A stretch of 64,000 bases of DNA from HGM04593 sp045646845 (GCA_045646845.1 JAZRLO010000015.1:66605-130604); one strand, 5' to 3'; counted from the stretch's first letter, positions 44,462 to 53,529 are shown. The notes: a model not told the origin generated them from the letters alone. Numbers and translations are program-made.

Positions 44462-46258
44462 ATGCAGAACTTACGTAACATCGCCATCATTGCACACGTT
44501 GACCACGGCAAGACTACACTTGTCGATAAGATGATGTTGGCAGGAAACTTGCTCAAGGAGCAGGACAACGACAAACTCACACTCGACAACAACGAACTGG
44601 AACGCGAGAGAGGTATAACCATCCTTTCAAAGAACGTGTCTATCCGTTACAAGGATACCAAGATAAACATCATAGACACTCCGGGACACAGCGACTTCGG
44701 CGGTGAGGTTGAACGCGTACTCAACATGGCCGACGGTTGCATCCTGCTCGTTGATGCCTTTGAAGGCCCCATGCCACAGACACGTTTCGTGCTGCAGAAG
44801 GCATTGCAGATTGGTCTGAAGCCGATTGTCGTAGTCAACAAAGTTGACAAGCCCAACTGCCGTCCGGAGGAGGTTTATGAAATGGTCTTCGACCTGATGT
44901 TCTCTCTTGAGGCGACAGAGGAGCAGCTTGATTTCCCTGTGCTCTACGGCTCGGCAAAGAACAACTGGATGAGCACAGACTGGCGTAAGGAGACTACAGA
45001 CCTCACTGCCCTGCTCGATGCGATACTGGAACACATTCCGGCACCCGAAAAGCTGGAAGGTACACCCCAGATGCTCATCACCTCGCTCGACTACTCGCCC
45101 TACACAGGCCGCATCGCCGTTGGACGTGTACACCGCGGCACACTCACCGAAGGTTCTAACGTCACACTCGTTAACCGCAACGGCGAGCAGAGCAAGATGA
45201 AGATTAAGGAGCTGCACACCTTTGAGGGCCTTGGCCGCCGCAAGACCGAGAGCGTAAGTTCGGGCGACATCTGCGCCATTGTGGGACTTGACAAGTTCGA
45301 GATTGGCGACACCATCTGCGACTTTGAGAACCCCGAGGCATTGCCGCCAATCGCCATCGACGAGCCTACAATGAGTATGCTCTTTACCATCAACGACTCG
45401 CCGTTCTTTGGCAAGGAGGGCAAGTTCGTTACATCGCGCCACATTCAGGACCGTCTTGACAAGGAGCTCGACAAGAACCTTGCACTGCGCGTGAAGAAAG
45501 ACCCCGAGGAGGATGCATGGACAGTGTTCGGCCGAGGCGTGCTGCACCTTTCGGTGCTCATCGAGACAATGCGCCGCGAGGGTTATGAGCTGCAGGTAGG
45601 TCAGCCACAGGTTATATACAAGGAGATTGACGGTGTGAAGCACGAGCCTATCGAGGAACTCACAATCAATGTCCCCACCGACTACTCAAGCAAGATTATC
45701 GACATGGTTACACGCCGCAAAGGCGAGATGCTCTCAATGGAAGCACAGGGCGAGCGTGTAAACATAGAGTTCAACATACCTTCACGCGGTATCATCGGCC
45801 TGCGCACCAACGTGCTCACGGCATCGGCCGGCGAGGCCATCATGGCACACCGTTTCAAGGAGTATCAGCCATTCAAGGGCGAGATTGAGCGCCGCACTAA
45901 CGGTTCACTGGTAGTAATGGAAAGCGGCACGGCATTCGCATATGCCATAGACAAACTGCAGGAGCGCGGAAAATTCTTCATAAACCCGCAGGAAGAGGTA
46001 TATGCCGGACAGGTCGTGGGCGAACACATACACGAGAACGACCTTGTTATAAATGTCACCAAAAGCAAGAAACTCACCAACATGCGCGCCAGCGGAAGCG
46101 ACGACAAGGCACGTATCGTGCCGCCTATCGTATTCTCGCTCGAGGAGGCTCTTGAATACATAAAGGAGGACGAATACCTCGAAGTGACCCCGAAGTCAAT
46201 GCGCATGCGCAAGATAATACTCGACGAGTTGGAGCGCAAACGCGCGAACAAGATCTGA
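44462..46258 (+). CDS. typA: Translational GTPase TypA/BipA
   Basis: A 598-residue ribosome-associated GTPase. G1 is AHVDHGKTTLVDKM, G3 DTPGHSDFGGE, G4 NKVDKP, followed by EF-G-like domains II, III and V and a C-terminal domain specific to BipA. It is involved in 50S assembly and growth under stress in other bacteria. The downstream lipoprotein starts 6 nt after its stop. The gap upstream (43996-44461) holds the rpsO promoter, a candidate typA -7 box and a palindromic repeat. Confidence 0.97.
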   Translation: MQNLRNIAIIAHVDHGKTTLVDKMMLAGNLLKEQDNDKLTLDNNELERERGITILSKNVSIRYKDTKINIIDTPGHSDFGGEVERVLNMADGCILLVDAFEGPMPQTRFVLQKALQIGLKPIVVVNKVDKPNCRPEEVYEMVFDLMFSLEATEEQLDFPVLYGSAKNNWMSTDWRKETTDLTALLDAILEHIPAPEKLEGTPQMLITSLDYSPYTGRIAVGRVHRGTLTEGSNVTLVNRNGEQSKMKIKELHTFEGLGRRKTESVSSGDICAIVGLDKFEIGDTICDFENPEALPPIAIDEPTMSMLFTINDSPFFGKEGKFVTSRHIQDRLDKELDKNLALRVKKDPEEDAWTVFGRGVLHLSVLIETMRREGYELQVGQPQVIYKEIDGVKHEPIEELTINVPTDYSSKIIDMVTRRKGEMLSMEAQGERVNIEFNIPSRGIIGLRTNVLTASAGEAIMAHRFKEYQPFKGEIERRTNGSLVVMESGTAFAYAIDKLQERGKFFINPQEEVYAGQVVGEHIHENDLVINVTKSKKLTNMRASGSDDKARIVPPIVFSLEEALEYIKEDEYLEVTPKSMRMRKIILDELERKRANKI

Positions 46259-46264
46259 CAGACA

Positions 46265-47323
46265 ATGAGAAGGGTTGTAATATATACACTACTGTTGTTC
46301 ATCCTTACGGCATGTCTCAATGGCTCCTCCACTGAGACATCATACACTATAAGCGGACAGTTGGAGAAGGAGGGAGAGACCGTCTATCTTTACGGCTGGG
46401 ACAGCCGCTACACCAAATGCGACTCCACGACAAGCGACAAGAACGGCAACTTCTCAATCTCTATTCCGACAGACACCATAATACCTCTTGCCCTGCACAT
46501 GCCCGACGGGCGCATAGTCACACTCTATGCCGAGCCCGACTTGAAGGCAACGCTCAGCAAAGACTCCCTGACTGGCTGCGGATGGAGCGTCAACGGCGGC
46601 AAGACCCAGGCACTGCACGACAGTATCTCGCGCATACTCGACAGCAAGAGCAGTTACATGGCCCGTACAGCCGTAATAGACAGTTTCATCGCCAGTCACC
46701 CCAACAGCGAGGTGTGTATCATGTTGCTAAGAAGATACATGATAGAGATACCCAAACCGGACAATGCGCATATAAGAACCCGCATAGCCAACCTCAGCGG
46801 AAACCTGCAGGACCACGAATACATAGTATCGACCAACAAACTGATAAACCAGAACCACAGCAACATACTGCACAAATCGTTCCCGGGATTCGAGTACAAG
46901 ACCATTGATGGGAAAAAGACAACACTCACCGACTTCTCCCAAAAATACACATTAGTAACCTTCTGGGCATCATGGGACGAGAAGAGCCGCACGGAAATGT
47001 GCAAGCTGAGGGCATTGAGTGACAGTATCAAGAGCGAAACATTCAACATGCTCAACATTTCTCTGGACCATGACACCGAAGCATGGAGAAGCTTTGTCAA
47101 CAGCGACAGCATTGCCGGTGTAAACGTATGCGACACGGCCGGATTCAACTCCCCGATACTTGACAAGTTCAACATAAAATCCATCCCTTTCAGCATGCTC
47201 GTCACACCATACCAGAGAATCAGCATGTACGGTGTATCATTTGACAGTTGCATCCATCACATAGATTCCGTTGTGACAAAATACGACAAGGAAAGAGAGG
47301 AGAGCAAGAAGAAAAACAAGTAA
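46265..47323 (+). CDS. Thioredoxin-fold lipoprotein lacking the CXXC pair (DUF4369-like N-terminus)
   Basis: A 352-residue lipoprotein with the signal peptide ending LLFILTAC (Cys17). Residues ~25-120 look like a DUF4369 beta domain (YTISGQLEKEGETVYLYGWD), then helices, and from ~210 a TlpA/AhpC-like thioredoxin fold (LVTFWASWDEKSRTEMCKLR). Where redox-active members have WASWCxxC, this has WASWDEKS: both Cys are replaced, so it cannot act as a disulfide reductase by the usual mechanism. It may bind or position a partner in the envelope. It follows typA by 6 nt and precedes comM by 24 nt. Confidence 0.8.
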   Translation: MRRVVIYTLLLFILTACLNGSSTETSYTISGQLEKEGETVYLYGWDSRYTKCDSTTSDKNGNFSISIPTDTIIPLALHMPDGRIVTLYAEPDLKATLSKDSLTGCGWSVNGGKTQALHDSISRILDSKSSYMARTAVIDSFIASHPNSEVCIMLLRRYMIEIPKPDNAHIRTRIANLSGNLQDHEYIVSTNKLINQNHSNILHKSFPGFEYKTIDGKKTTLTDFSQKYTLVTFWASWDEKSRTEMCKLRALSDSIKSETFNMLNISLDHDTEAWRSFVNSDSIAGVNVCDTAGFNSPILDKFNIKSIPFSMLVTPYQRISMYGVSFDSCIHHIDSVVTKYDKEREESKKKNK

Positions 47324-47347
47324 CGACAAGACAAACATTCAGTTCGC

Positions 47348-48886
47348 ATGTTGGTAAAAGTCCTGGCTGCAGCCATACAGGGTATAGGCGCAACACTCGT
47401 AACAATAGAAGTCAACGCACTGCGTGGAATAAAATTCTTCCTCGTAGGATTGCCCGACAATGCCGTCAAGGAGAGCCAGCAGCGCATCAACTCGGCATTT
47501 CACCAGAACGGCCTTCGGTTCCCGAGCAAACAGATAATCGTGAACATGGCCCCTGCCGACATAAAGAAGGAGGGATCGGCATACGACCTGCCGATAGCGG
47601 TAGGAATACTGGCCTCGGACGAGGTCGTCTCTACAGACAAGCTCGACCGTTATCTCATAATGGGTGAATTGGGGCTCGACGGACTCCTGATGCCAATCAA
47701 GGGAGCATTGCCAATCACCATAAAAGCAAAAGAACTCGGCTACGAGGGCATAATACTCCCCAAGAGCAATGCCGCAGAAGCAGCCGTCGTAGATGGCATT
47801 GACGTCTATGCGGCTGATGACCTGATGCAGGTGATACGGTTCCTTAACGGAGAAGGCGGAATTGCCCCATACAAAGTAGATATAGAGAACGGATTCTATT
47901 CAAAGCAGAGCACGTTCCCGTTCGACTTCAACGAAGTTCGCGGACAGGAGAGCGTAAAACGCGCCTTCGAGGTCGCCGCAGCAGGCGGACACAACCTTAT
48001 AATGGTAGGCCCTCCGGGAAGCGGAAAATCAATGATGGCCAAGAGACTGCCCAGCATTCTGCCACCCCTGACCCTTGATGAAAGCCTCGAGACCACCAAG
48101 ATACACTCCGTGAGCGGAATGATGCCCGACGGAGTATCGCTCATAACCCAACGCCCCTTCCGCAGCCCCCACCACACCATATCATCGGTAGCCCTGTGCG
48201 GAGGCGGAAGCAACCCCAAGCCGGGCGAGATTTCATTGGCACACAACGGAGTACTGTTCCTTGACGAACTCCCCGAATTCAGCCGCGACGTATTAGAGGT
48301 GATGCGCCAACCGCTCGAGGACCGCAAGATATGCGTAGCACGCGCCAACTACAAGGTAGAGTACCCTGCAGGAGTGATGTTCATCGCCTCGATGAACCCC
48401 TGTCCGTGCGGTTATTACAACCACCCGACCAAGGCATGCACATGTAGCCCGGGACAGGTACAACGGTACCTCAACAAGATAAGCGGCCCACTTCTCGACC
48501 GCATCGACATACAGATAGAGATTGTCCCCGTTCCGTTCGAGAAGATATCGGACACAGTCCCCGGGGAGCCCAGTTCAGCAATCCGCGAACGCGTCATCGC
48601 TGCTCGCAGGATACAGGCCGCACGCTTCAAGGAGGAAAAAGGCATACACTGCAACGCGCAGATGACTCCGAAACTCATTGCAAAATATGCAGTTCTCGAC
48701 GAAACAAGCCTGGCCATGCTGAAAACCGCCATGACACGCTTTGACCTCTCGGCCCGCGCATACGACCGCATACTGAAGGTCGCACGCACCATAGCCGACC
48801 TTGCCGGCAGCGAGGAGATACAGCCCATGCACATAGCCGAAGCGATTGGTTACCGCAACCTCGACCGCGAGTCATGGGGAACATAG
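47348..48886 (+). CDS. comM: YifB/ComM-family Mg-chelatase-like AAA+ protein
   Basis: A 512-residue AAA+ helicase relative. N-terminal Lon-protease-like domain (VNMAPADIKKEGSAYDLPIA), Walker A GPPGSGKSMMAKRLPS near residue 222, Walker B LFLDELPEFSRDVLE near residue 310, and a zinc-like CPCGYYNHPTKACTCSPGQ. ComM drives branch migration during natural transformation in Vibrio/Haemophilus; in Bacteroidota its role is unproven. It starts 24 nt after the thioredoxin-fold lipoprotein and is followed by the 88-bp tandem repeat. Confidence 0.95.
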   Translation: MLVKVLAAAIQGIGATLVTIEVNALRGIKFFLVGLPDNAVKESQQRINSAFHQNGLRFPSKQIIVNMAPADIKKEGSAYDLPIAVGILASDEVVSTDKLDRYLIMGELGLDGLLMPIKGALPITIKAKELGYEGIILPKSNAAEAAVVDGIDVYAADDLMQVIRFLNGEGGIAPYKVDIENGFYSKQSTFPFDFNEVRGQESVKRAFEVAAAGGHNLIMVGPPGSGKSMMAKRLPSILPPLTLDESLETTKIHSVSGMMPDGVSLITQRPFRSPHHTISSVALCGGGSNPKPGEISLAHNGVLFLDELPEFSRDVLEVMRQPLEDRKICVARANYKVEYPAGVMFIASMNPCPCGYYNHPTKACTCSPGQVQRYLNKISGPLLDRIDIQIEIVPVPFEKISDTVPGEPSSAIRERVIAARRIQAARFKEEKGIHCNAQMTPKLIAKYAVLDETSLAMLKTAMTRFDLSARAYDRILKVARTIADLAGSEEIQPMHIAEAIGYRNLDRESWGT

Positions 48887-48893
48887 CGACCCA

Positions 48894-49087
48894 ACTTCGG
48901 CACCCCTGGCGGCAAATAGTCGTGCGGAGTGCAGACGAAGTTTGCACCGCAAGGGATGCCAGACAGACAGGGTTGTCAAAGCAAAAACGCAGTGCCACGA
49001 CTTCGGCAACCCTGGCGGCAGATAGTCGTGCGGAGTGCAGACGAAGTTTGCACCGCAAGGGATGCCAAACAGACAGGGTTGTCAAAG
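48894..49087 (+). repeat. Tandem direct repeat, two 88-bp units
   Basis: Copies at 48894-48981 and 49000-49087 differ at only a few positions and are 106 bp apart. Each contains an imperfect hairpin GCGGAGTGCAGAC/GTTTGCACCGC (about 27 nt). Non-coding, between comM and the M48 peptidase gene. Confidence 0.9.
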
Positions 49088-49150
49088 GTGGGGATATGAC
49101 AAGGTCAAAGGTGAAACCAGAAAGCGAAAAATTAAAATAAAGAGTGCAAT

Positions 49151-49927
49151 ATGAAAAGGATAATATTCATACTCATGCTGTCGGTCAGTGTTGCGAACAC
49201 GACATACGCACAGGACTGGCTGAAGTTGCTCAACGGCACATTGAAGGCCGGCAAGGCTCTGACCATAAGTGACGAGGAGCTTGCCGAAGCGGTAAGTGAG
49301 AGCGTAAAGGAGATGGACAGAAGCAACAGCGTCTGCCCCGAGAGCAACAGCTACACCAAGCGGCTGCGCCGCATAACGAGAGGCATGACCAGTGCGGATG
49401 GAATATCATTGAACTTTAAGGTTTATAGAGCCAGTGAAGTGAACGCATTCGCCTGCCCAGACGGTAGCATACGCGTATATACCGCACTTATGGATATACT
49501 TACCGACGAAGAACTGCTCGGAGTCATCGGACACGAGATTGGACATATTGCCCTGCGCCATTCCAAAAAGGCATGGAAGGATGCACTGCTGCGCAGTGCC
49601 GCATCAGATGCCATAGGCGCGTTCAGCGACACATGGGCATCCCTGTCGAGTTCAGCGATAGGAGATATTGCCGGAGTGGCAATGTCGGCCAAGCATTCAA
49701 GGAAACAGGAAAACGAAGCCGACAACTACGGATACAACTTCCTGAAGAAGTGCGGCAAGAACCCGTGGGCAATAGGCGTTGCATTCATCAAGATGAAGAA
49801 ACTGTCCGAAAGCAACGAATCGCAGTTTGACATCCTGCTGAAGCCATTTGCATCGCACCCCGACTTCGACGAGCGCATAGAGAACATAAGAAAAAAAGCA
49901 AAGAAAGACGGTTACCCGTGCCGGTAA
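49151..49927 (+). CDS. Exported M48-family metallopeptidase
   Basis: A 258-residue protein with a signal peptide (IFILMLSVSVANTTYAQ). The zinc motif HEIGH is in GVIGHEIGHIALRHSKKAW, and the second ligand is likely Glu in KQENEADNYGY, both as in M48/LoiP-like peptidases. It acts on misfolded or damaged outer-membrane proteins in relatives. It is followed by the LOG gene after 13 nt, and sits at the head of a run of overlapping housekeeping genes. Confidence 0.9.
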   Translation: MKRIIFILMLSVSVANTTYAQDWLKLLNGTLKAGKALTISDEELAEAVSESVKEMDRSNSVCPESNSYTKRLRRITRGMTSADGISLNFKVYRASEVNAFACPDGSIRVYTALMDILTDEELLGVIGHEIGHIALRHSKKAWKDALLRSAASDAIGAFSDTWASLSSSAIGDIAGVAMSAKHSRKQENEADNYGYNFLKKCGKNPWAIGVAFIKMKKLSESNESQFDILLKPFASHPDFDERIENIRKKAKKDGYPCR

Positions 49928-49940
49928 CCACACTACAGAG

Positions 49941-50525
49941 ATGGAACTTAAGAATATCTGCATCTACTGCGCATCGAGCAGCAAGGTTGCGCAGGAATAC
50001 AACGACGCGGCATACGAACTGGGAGCACTCCTGGCAAAGGAGGGCATAACTGTAGTTACCGGTGCCGGAAGCATCGGCCTGATGCGTAAGGTTGAGGACG
50101 GAGCACTGGAAAACGGAGGAAAGGCGATTGGTGTTATTCCACAGTTCATGGTTGAGCAGGAGTGGCACCATAAGGGGCTCACGGAACTGCATGTCACACA
50201 GAGCATGCATGAACGCAAGCAGATGATGGCCGACCTCAGCGATGCCGTTATAGCATTGCCAGGTGGTTGCGGAACCATTGAGGAGCTGAGCGAGATAATC
50301 ACGTGGAAGCAGTTGGGACTATACCTCAACCCCATTGTAATATTGAACATCAACGGATATTACGACCATTACATCGCGCAATTGGGCAAGGCCATCGAGG
50401 AGAATTTCATGGGAGAGATACACGGCAGCATATGGAGCGTGGCAAAGACTCCGGCCGAGGCGTTGGAAATCATAAGGAACACCCCACATTGGGATGCGAC
50501 AATAAGAAAATACGCGGCACTATGA
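49941..50525 (+). CDS. LOG-family nucleotide phosphoribohydrolase (TIGR00730)
   Basis: A 194-residue Rossmann-like protein. The motif PGGCGTIEE (residues ~110-118), with the preceding MHERKQMM, identifies the LOG family, which cleaves nucleoside 5'-monophosphates to base and ribose-5-phosphate; plant-type members act on cytokinin nucleotides, and bacterial ones on AMP or pyrimidine nucleotides. The substrate is not deducible. It shares a 4-nt overlap (ATGA at 50522-50525) with the next gene. Confidence 0.88.
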   Translation: MELKNICIYCASSSKVAQEYNDAAYELGALLAKEGITVVTGAGSIGLMRKVEDGALENGGKAIGVIPQFMVEQEWHHKGLTELHVTQSMHERKQMMADLSDAVIALPGGCGTIEELSEIITWKQLGLYLNPIVILNINGYYDHYIAQLGKAIEENFMGEIHGSIWSVAKTPAEALEIIRNTPHWDATIRKYAAL

Positions 50526-51217
50526 CAGATATTCCGGCACCATACAATATGATGAACGATGACATAATCATGTCACTCTTCATACTGAACCTTGCAGGAA
50601 TATCATACGTATTCCTGATGAACGGGGCAAGCATAATGGAGAGACTCAAGTGTACCTTCTATTACGGCAACAAGAGCGTGCCCTTCAACGACAGGACACA
50701 CACTACCAGAATATGCAACCTGCTGATGTACATGCAGACGGTATTCCTGTGCGTAATACTCCTTACAAAGTATCTGCAGGGAAATATGTTGCTGGCAGCC
50801 GACAGCAGGCAGACGGTACACATGTGCATCTTCGCATTAGCCGCGACAGCCGTAATACTGCTCAAAGGATTCGCATACGACATCGTGAACAACATACTGT
50901 TCAACGGCAAGGATGCAGCTGAATGGAGAAGCCAGTATCTCTTCACGGTAAAGATCACAGGTTTTGCCCTTCTGCCGGCAGCAACAGCCATATTGCTCAT
51001 GCCCGAAACATCTTTCTATTATGTAGAAATTTATTCAATTCTGATACTCATTGCATATATCTACACGATTACCAGCAGTTTAATCAGAATCATTTTTCGC
51101 GAAAAGAAGAGTTTTTTGGATATTTTTTTATATCTTTGCGCACTCGAATTTTTACCCATGGCTTTGGTGTGGAAATCGGTACTACAATTGAATGAATTTA
51201 TAACTACAAAAATTTAG
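50522..51217 (+). CDS. DUF4271 integral membrane protein
   Basis: A 231-residue membrane protein read from ATG 50522, overlapping the LOG stop by four bases. About seven hydrophobic segments are seen (e.g. LNLAGISYVFLMNGASIM, YMQTVFLCVILLTKYL, FALAATAVILL, ILILIAYIYTI). This domain of unknown function is almost confined to Bacteroidota and typically sits next to a HemD-like protein, as here. No enzymatic motif recognised. Confidence 0.85.
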   Translation: MTDIPAPYNMMNDDIIMSLFILNLAGISYVFLMNGASIMERLKCTFYYGNKSVPFNDRTHTTRICNLLMYMQTVFLCVILLTKYLQGNMLLAADSRQTVHMCIFALAATAVILLKGFAYDIVNNILFNGKDAAEWRSQYLFTVKITGFALLPAATAILLMPETSFYYVEIYSILILIAYIYTITSSLIRIIFREKKSFLDIFLYLCALEFLPMALVWKSVLQLNEFITTKI

Positions 51218-51221
51218 GACA

Positions 51222-51965
51222 TTGAAGGTTAGCAAGATTTTGGTTTCACAGCCTAAACCAACTACAGGAAAATCTCCATATTTCGACATCGCGGAGAAGC
51301 ATAACGTGCAGATTGATTTTTGTTCCTTCATCAAGGTTGAAGGAGTGACGGCTAAGGAGTTCAGACAGCAGAAGGTTTCGATTTTGGACCATACAGCAAT
51401 CGTATTCCTTTCACGCCATGCCATAGACCACTTCTTTACCCTCTGCAAGGAGCTCAGAGTCAACATACCTGACGACATGAAGTATTTCTGTCTGTCGGAG
51501 ACCATTTCGCTATACATACAGAAGTATGTTCAGTACCGCAAACGCAAGGTGTTCTTCGGCAACGGACACATTCAGGACCTTGAGCAGCTGTTCGCCAAGC
51601 ACAAGACCGAGAAGTACTTCGTACCGACATCTAACGTGCACAATGCCGAAATAAACGAGCTCTTCGACAAGCACGGAGTATATCACTCACAGGCAGAGAT
51701 GTACCGCACGGTAAGCACTGAAATTGCACCCGACTACATAAAGTCATACGACATGCTCATCTTCTTCAGCCCACACGGTATCGACTCGCTCAAGAAGAAT
51801 GTCCCCGACTACACACAGGGTGAGCAGTTGATAGCATGTTTCGGCAATGTGACCGCAAAATGCATCAAGGAAAACAACCTGCGCCTCGACCTTGAGGCAC
51901 CGCATGCAGGAGCCACCAACATGCCGGCAGCACTTGACGCATATCTTGCTGCGAACAACAAGTAA
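51222..51965 (+). CDS. hemD: Uroporphyrinogen-III synthase-like protein (HemD family)
   Basis: A 247-residue protein of the HemD family. It begins at TTG 51222: no in-frame ATG is usable and the family's N-terminus (LKVSKILVSQPKPTTGKSPY) starts exactly here, 4 nt after the DUF4271 stop. The two-domain fold is seen in FSPHGIDSLKKNVPDY and CFGNVTAKCIKENNLR. HemD turns hydroxymethylbilane into uroporphyrinogen III; whether the host has the rest of tetrapyrrole synthesis cannot be seen here, and the family in Bacteroidota often stands apart from other hem genes. Confidence 0.8.
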   Translation: MKVSKILVSQPKPTTGKSPYFDIAEKHNVQIDFCSFIKVEGVTAKEFRQQKVSILDHTAIVFLSRHAIDHFFTLCKELRVNIPDDMKYFCLSETISLYIQKYVQYRKRKVFFGNGHIQDLEQLFAKHKTEKYFVPTSNVHNAEINELFDKHGVYHSQAEMYRTVSTEIAPDYIKSYDMLIFFSPHGIDSLKKNVPDYTQGEQLIACFGNVTAKCIKENNLRLDLEAPHAGATNMPAALDAYLAANNK

Positions 51966-51976
51966 TACCGCATATG

Positions 51977-52014
51977 AGGCTGTGTCAAAATGCAAATTTT
52001 GGCCCAGCCTTTTT
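51977..52014 (+). terminator. Terminator after the HemD-like gene
   Basis: A hairpin of AGGCTG...CAGCCT closed by a long imperfect stem (51977-52010) and followed by TTTTT. Confidence 0.75.
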
Positions 52015-52035
52015 GTAAAACACAAAGCACAGGGA

Positions 52036-52081
52036 ATTAGGGCGAAAGGAGTGTAATCGAATTACATGACTGAGCCCTAAT
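52036..52081. repeat. Nested palindrome upstream of rnpA
   Basis: Outer arms ATTAGGGC/GCCCTAAT (52036-52043, 52074-52081), inner arms TGTAAT/ATTACA (52052-52057, 52061-52066). No U run and no known RNA family recognised. It lies 68 nt before the rnpA ATG. Confidence 0.6.
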
Positions 52082-52148
52082 ATTGAAAACAGCACATTGT
52101 TCTATCAATTACGATACACCGTTTTTCGGCAAAGAGCCTTCGTTACGT

Positions 52149-52541
52149 ATGAAAAGAAACACTTTTCCACTCAAAGAGCACCTCAAGAGCAAGAGCGTCA
52201 TAGAACAACTCTATGCGAACGGTTCGTCCGTAACGGCATATCCGCTGAGAGCGGTATTTCTGGAGCAGGAGTGCGAAAAGCAGCAGCCGGCTGCCGTCAT
52301 ACTCATAAGCGTAGCCAAAAAGAGGTTCCGCCATGCAGTTGATCGCAACCTCGTAAAGAGACGCATACGCGAGGCATACCGCACAAGCAAACACACATTT
52401 GTGGAGGCACTTGAGAACAATGGCAAGAAGCTTGCCGTTGCAATACTGTACATTGACACAAAGCACAACAGCACGGCATTCATAAAGCGCAAAATGGAAA
52501 AATTGCTCGATGGTATAATTTCCAAGACTGCCGTAAAATGA
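52149..52541 (+). CDS. rnpA: Ribonuclease P protein component
   Basis: A 130-residue basic protein from ATG 52149 (an upstream TTG would add 22 residues unlike the family). The signature SVAKKRFRHAVDRNLVKRRI contains the RNR motif that grips the RNase P RNA. It processes the 5' ends of tRNAs together with the RNA subunit. The yidD gene overlaps its stop by 4 nt (ATGA). Confidence 0.93.
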   Translation: MKRNTFPLKEHLKSKSVIEQLYANGSSVTAYPLRAVFLEQECEKQQPAAVILISVAKKRFRHAVDRNLVKRRIREAYRTSKHTFVEALENNGKKLAVAILYIDTKHNSTAFIKRKMEKLLDGIISKTAVK

Positions 52542-52759
52542 AGAAGCTCCTTATAAAGATACTAATCCTTCCCATAAGGTTCTACCAGAAATTCATATCA
52601 CCGATGACACCTCCGTCATGTCGGTTCACCCCAACATGTTCGCAATACGCCATTGAAGCGTTGCGTAAGCACGGCCCGTTCAAGGGGTTATACCTTGCAA
52701 TAAGACGCATCCTGCGCTGCCACCCCTGGGGCGGTTCAGGATACGACCCCGTACCATGA
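52538..52759 (+). CDS. yidD: Membrane protein insertion efficiency factor YidD
   Basis: A 73-residue protein with the family's core FYQKFISPMTPPSCRFTPTC followed by SQYAIEAL, and the end HPWGGSGYDPV. The conserved Cys residues are present. YidD helps insertion by YidC at the inner face of the inner membrane. It overlaps rnpA (4 nt) and TatD-like (4 nt), showing translation coupling; rnpA-yidD pairing is very common. Confidence 0.95.
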   Translation: MKKLLIKILILPIRFYQKFISPMTPPSCRFTPTCSQYAIEALRKHGPFKGLYLAIRRILRCHPWGGSGYDPVP

Positions 52760-53397
52760 ACAACAACGCCACAAGCAGCATGGAATACTTCGACATACAC
52801 ACCCACACGCCTGCACGGGAGCACAGCATATACGGCAGCGGCACACTGTACGTCCCCGACATGACAATATCGGTAGGCATACACCCATGGCACATTCCCG
52901 CGGAGTGGGAAGAGACCTTCGCAGCAATAGAAGCTGTCGCAGCGGAGAAAAACGTTGTGGCCATAGGAGAATGCGGAATAGACAAACTGAGAGGGGCGGC
53001 GGAGACGGAGATTCAGAAAAAAGTATTTCTGGCACATGCCATACTTGCCGAAAAGGTAAGGAAACCGCTGATTGTACACTGTGTAAAAAGTTTCGATGAA
53101 ATCATTGAAATACGCAAACAGATGTCGCCTTCACAGGCATGGATAATACACGGATTCCGAGGCAAGCCGCAACAGGCCCGACAGCTCACCGGCGCAGGCC
53201 TCTACCTGTCGCTTGGCGAACATTTCAACCCCATGAGCGCAAAAGCAGTTCCGCTCGACCGGCTGTTCGTGGAGAGCGACGAAAGCCAGAGACCCATTTC
53301 GGAGATATATGGTTCAATAGCCGGGGCAAAAGGGATGACTGCAGAGGAACTCGTATCGGCCATAAGGGAAAATACCAGCATTTTCGGACAATTTTGA
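52756..53397 (+). CDS. TatD-family metal-dependent hydrolase (short form)
   Basis: A 213-residue amidohydrolase-fold protein. The metal motif HxH is DIHTHT (His15, His17), with GECGID supplying Glu, VHCVKSF supplying a His and IIHGFRG another, and the late Asp in VESDES. TatD enzymes are 3'-exonucleases or other metal-dependent hydrolases. It is shorter than typical TatD (about 260), a form common in Bacteroidota. It overlaps yidD by 4 nt. Confidence 0.85.
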   Translation: MNNNATSSMEYFDIHTHTPAREHSIYGSGTLYVPDMTISVGIHPWHIPAEWEETFAAIEAVAAEKNVVAIGECGIDKLRGAAETEIQKKVFLAHAILAEKVRKPLIVHCVKSFDEIIEIRKQMSPSQAWIIHGFRGKPQQARQLTGAGLYLSLGEHFNPMSAKAVPLDRLFVESDESQRPISEIYGSIAGAKGMTAEELVSAIRENTSIFGQF

Positions 53398-53433
53398 CGG
53401 CTACACTGCGTTTATTACATAAATGGGCCAAAT

Positions 53434-53465
53434 GTTGGCAATGCCAGACTTTTTTCATAAATTTG
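53434..53465 (+). promoter_or_regulatory. Promoter of the sugar-modification cassette
   Basis: GTTG at 53434-53437, 20-nt spacer, exact TAAATTTG at 53458-53465. Start near 53472, ~58 nt leader. Confidence 0.75.
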
Positions 53466-53529
53466 TATCATACAGCAGGGACAGGAGCCGCACAGCCGCT
53501 ACACTGCCCGAAACCGTAAAAGAGCAGAT

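Noticed and set aside
44627..45643. 338-codon open frame opposite typA
   Set aside because: Antisense to TypA, which is clearly coding; such frames arise from codon bias.
48894..49087. Tandem 88-bp unit as a CRISPR array
   Set aside because: Only two copies with an 18-bp spacer; unit far longer than CRISPR repeats.
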